In this document: positions 8,029-10,352 of the stretch, one piece after another
How positions within the stretch are numbered: the first letter of the stretch is position 1
Layout of the letters: each line of letters begins with the position of its first letter
Source of the DNA: Larix sibirica
Taxonomy: Eukaryota; Streptophyta; Pinopsida; Pinales; Pinaceae
DNA length: 10,352 nt
Reading direction: 5' to 3'
Assembly (NCBI GenBank): GCA_004151065.3
Contig: NWUY0300024723.1
Span: 13,821 to 24,172, forward strand
Position numbers and translations under genes: made by a program
Notes under the pieces: model-generated
The model's database searches: none
The model's input: the letters and a program-made list of their open reading frames with translations, nothing else
Told to the model about the DNA's origin: nothing

Positions 8029-8038
8029 ATTGCTATAT
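8029..8038. repeat. Right target-site duplication of LINE
   Basis: attgctatat, identical to 6253-6262, immediately beyond the 5' truncation point of the LINE. Removing the element and one copy would restore a continuous AT-rich target followed directly by the hairpin at 8040-8066. Confidence 0.8.
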
Positions 8039-8039
8039 A

Positions 8040-8066
8040 TCTCTGTGTATCTCTGCTACACAGAGA
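8040..8066. repeat. Perfect 10-bp hairpin beside LINE insertion
   Basis: TCTCTGTGTA (8040-8049) and TACACAGAGA (8057-8066) are exact reverse complements with a 7-base loop (tctctgc). The stem begins two bases outside the LINE's right target duplication. It belongs to the pre-insertion sequence, not the LINE. Confidence 0.8.
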
Positions 8067-8689
8067 CGTAATAAATAAAATCAATAACAAAGTTCCATAG
8101 TATATGTCTTTTTAAAAAAAGTTTGAAAAAAAATAATATAAAAGAAAAGCAAGTGACATTAATAATAAGAAAAAATATTTTTAAAAAATAAAACTACAAA
8201 GCAATGATGCATAAAATCATAGTGATTTGTAATCTCGACTAACTAAAAATCCTTCCACAAAGTAGAGTTATAACATTGTTATTAGTTATAGTAATTCACA
8301 CATAATTAATTCCAATACAATGAAAATGATTGATAGGAAATACATTAACAAATTATATGACTTAAAATACAAATATTTAATAAAATATATGAATTTATTA
8401 TTATTTTTATAATTTTTGAGCATTATAATTAATTGAATAACATTAGAATGCATTTTTTTTAAGTAAAATGGATAATTTTATTTTTATAAAAAGTTGAAAA
8501 AGATCAATAAATTAAATTATAGCAATAAAAAATAGAGCAACACAGTTTTACTTGAGCATTGTCCTACTCTATTACATTTTCCAAAAGTCTTGTTTCTATT
8601 AAAGAGATACTAACATCTACTAAACAACTATATACTTTAACATATTAGTTGAGCAACAAAGCAAAAAAACAGAGCATAGCCAACTAAAC
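8067..8689. other. Very AT-rich stretch without genes
   Basis: Dominated by A and T runs (for example 8113-8142 and 8386-8420). No frame of note, no RNA gene and no clear repeat unit. It could be a matrix-attachment-like or simply decayed intergenic sequence; nothing in it decides between these. Confidence 0.6.
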
Positions 8690-9603
8690 TTAACCAATGA
8701 TATGATCACTATTCATGACCTGAGGAGCAACATTGTCCCCTTTATGTCCATTAGAGCTTGAGATGTCCACAATGGCATGGGGAGGTTGTTGGACATATTC
8801 ATCATCCATGCATTTGCTTCTGTCTTAACAGGTGATCTTGGAATGTTCCGATGTCAACAATTCTTGAGGGAGGTATAAAGTTGTCACTATGGTCTCCACC
8901 TAATGGCCATAAACATGAATGTGCTCTTTTGCATCATCCAAGTGAGGGTCCAGGCCTGAGGTATGCGATGTAATTTTGAGAACAACCTCCAATACTCTAA
9001 TCAACTGAGAGTTCATCCATGAAAAATTGCTTTTGATATCTTGAATGCCAACCCGTAAATCCCTTATTACCACTGTTAGCTCCACCAACTTGGCTTCCCA
9101 CTCTACCTCCATCTTCATACTGAGAACCATTGCTACTTTCCCCCACCAGTGCCTAGTTCCCCGCAGCTTCCAGAGAAAAAACAAATTTTCTCCCTTGTTC
9201 GCAGGCTTGAATCGAATGCACACTTTTGTCTTGGTGACTCCCAGTGATCCTCAAATTGTTTGAACAAAGATCCACTCCCCCTCAGTGTCTAAGGGGAAGG
9301 TATCGTCTTCCATAAATGCCAAAGTCACCATCTCAGCGCTATTCTTCTTAGCAGATTTCGTAGACTCGAACTGAGAGAGTCTTCGCTCCTTAATCCCAAA
9401 TGCATTGGTATGTAGAAGGAAGGAGAACAGATAAACACATCTCAAGTGTACTAGACTCATGGCCAAGTTTCCTAAAGGATAGATCCCATGCGTGAAGGCA
9501 TGTGCTCCTTTATGGTTTGGTATTGGGGATTGAAACGACGGTTAAGTGCTTTAATGATTAGGTGTTTCATAATGAATGTTGAGTTGGATTGTGTTTGAGC
9601 CAT
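8690..9603 (-). pseudogene. Unrecognised protein-coding remnant, about 300 codons
   Basis: One minus frame is protein-like from 9541 to a TAA at 8690-8692, interrupted only by TGA (9251-9253), TAG (8900-8902) and TAA (8825-8827). Segments include KERRLSQFESTKSAKK, EGEWIFVQTI, KTKVCIRFKPANKGENLFFL, a leucine/isoleucine-rich stretch after KMEVEWEAKLVEL that could form a coiled coil (about 9110-8980), and a polar tail with VQQPPHAIVDISSSNGHKGD. An ATG at 9603-9601 opens another frame (MAQTQSNSTFIMKHLI, 43 codons to 9472), which would join the main frame by one frameshift between about 9541 and 9474. I do not recognise the family. A retroelement ORF1 or gag-type protein is possible given size and surroundings; a decayed host gene is not excluded. 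Confidence 0.45.
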
Positions 9604-9625
9604 AAAATACCTTGATTGTTGAAAT

Positions 9626-10059
9626 TTAAACCTTAGGGGAGCCAACGAGATGTAAGTTGGCCCCCATTTTGCATTTTCCTTTTTCCAAGAGCACTGCCTT
9701 GTTTGCTAATTTATTAGCCATATTGTTATTGTCATGCTGAATGTGCATTAGTTTGACATCAGAGATTTATTGGAGGAGACCTATGATGCAATTGTAAAGC
9801 TTCCCAACAATCATATCTCTAGTTCCACTCTTTTTCTAGCTCGATAGATAACCAGAAGGGAATTACTGAGAATAACAACCTTTTGGATCCCTAGGGAGAC
9901 AATGTCGTCTAATCCAAGATAAAGAGCATGACGTTCCGTTTGATTGTCGGTTGCTCTACCTAACCCCAATTCATAGGTTAATATTTTAATTCTACGAAGA
10001 TCTAGAATGATGCCCCCCACTCCTGCCTCCCTAACAACATTAGAATGCATTGAACGCAA
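9626..10059 (-). pseudogene. Second RNase H remnant of a LINE, decayed
   Basis: The first part (10059 to about 9830) reads EAGVGGIILD, LGLGRATDNQTERHALYLGL and VVILSNSLLVIYRARKRVEL, the order of an RVT_3 RNase H ('aGaGgvi.d', '.TNNqaE..Al..GL', 'GDS.lvi'). The second part, one frame over (about 9825-9626), reads LYNCIIGLLQ, stop, then ISDVKLMHIQHDNNNMANKL and ANKAVLLEKG, matching the family's '..h.lRe.N..AD..AN.a..L' end, and finishes at TAA 9626-9628. A frameshift near 9825 and a TAA at 9767-9769 disable it. Glu is kept in QTERHAL, but the Asp of GDS is Asn and the final Asp of 'AD' is Asn. The first Asp block is not identifiable. It belongs to a different family from the 6530-7186 domain. 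Confidence 0.7.
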
Positions 10060-10274
10060 TGTTATTGAATGAAAAAAATAAACACAATACTACTTTGATA
10101 AATAAATTAAAAGGAGAGATTGAAATAGTGTATACTCAGAATTTTTTTTTTTTATTAATATATCTCATCAAACACTTGCTAAAGAATGTGAAAGTCCTGA
10201 AGTGGTCAGCAAGCCATAGAGTGAAGTTGCTATAAATAAATCAAGGTCTATTATCTAATAGTTCCAAGTTCAAA
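10060..10274. other. AT-rich spacer, no gene
   Basis: No recognisable frame or RNA gene. A run of twelve T (10142-10153) could be an A-tail of a minus-strand retroelement, but no adjacent coding or target duplication supports this. No upstream RT or zinc region for the 9626-10059 RNase H is visible here, so that element is truncated or interrupted at about 10060. Confidence 0.5.
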
Positions 10275-10276
10275 GA

Positions 10277-10352
10277 GCCCGGTGGGTTAGCTCAAGTGGT
10301 TGAGAGCTGTGAGTTGTAAGCAGAAGGTCTCGGGGTCAAATCCCCGGGGGGC
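10277..10352 (+). mobile_element. tRNA-derived SINE head, cut by window end
   Basis: A sudden GC-rich stretch carries both RNA polymerase III internal promoter boxes: A box tagctcaagtgg (10288-10299) and B box gggtcaaatcc (10333-10343), about 33 bases apart as in tRNA-related SINEs. The D-arm is perfect (gctc with gagc), and a T-arm-like stem is present (cggg/cccg). The acceptor stem does not form: ggtgggt before the A box is not complementary to ggggggc at the 3' end. It is therefore a SINE head, not a working tRNA gene. SINEs borrow LINE machinery to move. The body and tail lie beyond the window. Confidence 0.75.

Noticed and set aside
8439-10051. 16-base word aacattagaatgcatt shared by 8439-8454 and 10036-10051
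   Set aside because: Exact but AT-rich, and the match does not extend in either direction, so chance is a sufficient explanation. Neither copy sits at a defined element end.
10277-10352. Functional tRNA gene
   Set aside because: The seven bases before the A box cannot pair with the 3' side, and the T-stem pairs properly only with a 6-base loop. It fits a SINE head better.

Overview
The window looks like intergenic nuclear DNA of a seed plant with a repeat-rich genome. The evidence is the transposon content: L1-type LINE pieces with a DUF4283-like ORF1, an AP endonuclease, a zf-RVT zinc-binding region and a C-terminal RNase H; the 3' end of a Ty3/gypsy element with a chromodomain-like tail; and a tRNA-derived SINE head. 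Background DNA is AT-rich with no bacterial gene organisation. I could not identify the species, and I see no intact host gene.

Layout, left to right. Bases 1-500 hold a strong hairpin and the decayed 3' coding end of a Ty3/gypsy element. A polypurine tract (503-516) and the start of its 3' LTR (517 on) follow. A cluster of mutually exclusive inverted repeats lies at 875-961, and 962-2410 has no recognisable gene. Between about 2414 and 3126 the minus strand carries ORF1-like LINE remnants (a DUF4283-like block and a possible zinc knuckle). From 3225 to about 4031 the plus strand carries a LINE endonuclease-type remnant full of stops. This head-to-head order is what an inverted (twin-primed) LINE insertion would leave. 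From 4791 to 5985 there are four unrelated families of short direct duplications.

The clearest element is at 6263-8028, minus strand. It is a 5'-truncated LINE with an A-tail, a 3' UTR and about 499 codons of ORF2 C-terminus in one frame, broken only by two TAG codons. It is flanked by a 10-bp direct repeat (6253-6262 and 8029-8038) that I read as the target-site duplication. Its RNase H domain keeps all four acidic residues.

From 8690 to 9603 the minus strand carries a coding-like remnant of unrecognised family, about 300 codons, with three in-frame stops and a possible frameshift. Immediately upstream of it on the same strand (9626-10059) is a second, much older RNase H domain with a frameshift, a stop and Asp-to-Asn changes at two catalytic sites. 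The window ends inside a tRNA-derived SINE head (10277-10352).

The genes do not form a pathway. They are layers of retroelement insertion of different ages: the 6263-8028 LINE is youngest by decay, while the gypsy, endonuclease, ORF1-like and second RNase H pieces are far older. Nothing here supports a functional new system. The most open question is what the 8690-9603 protein remnant was.
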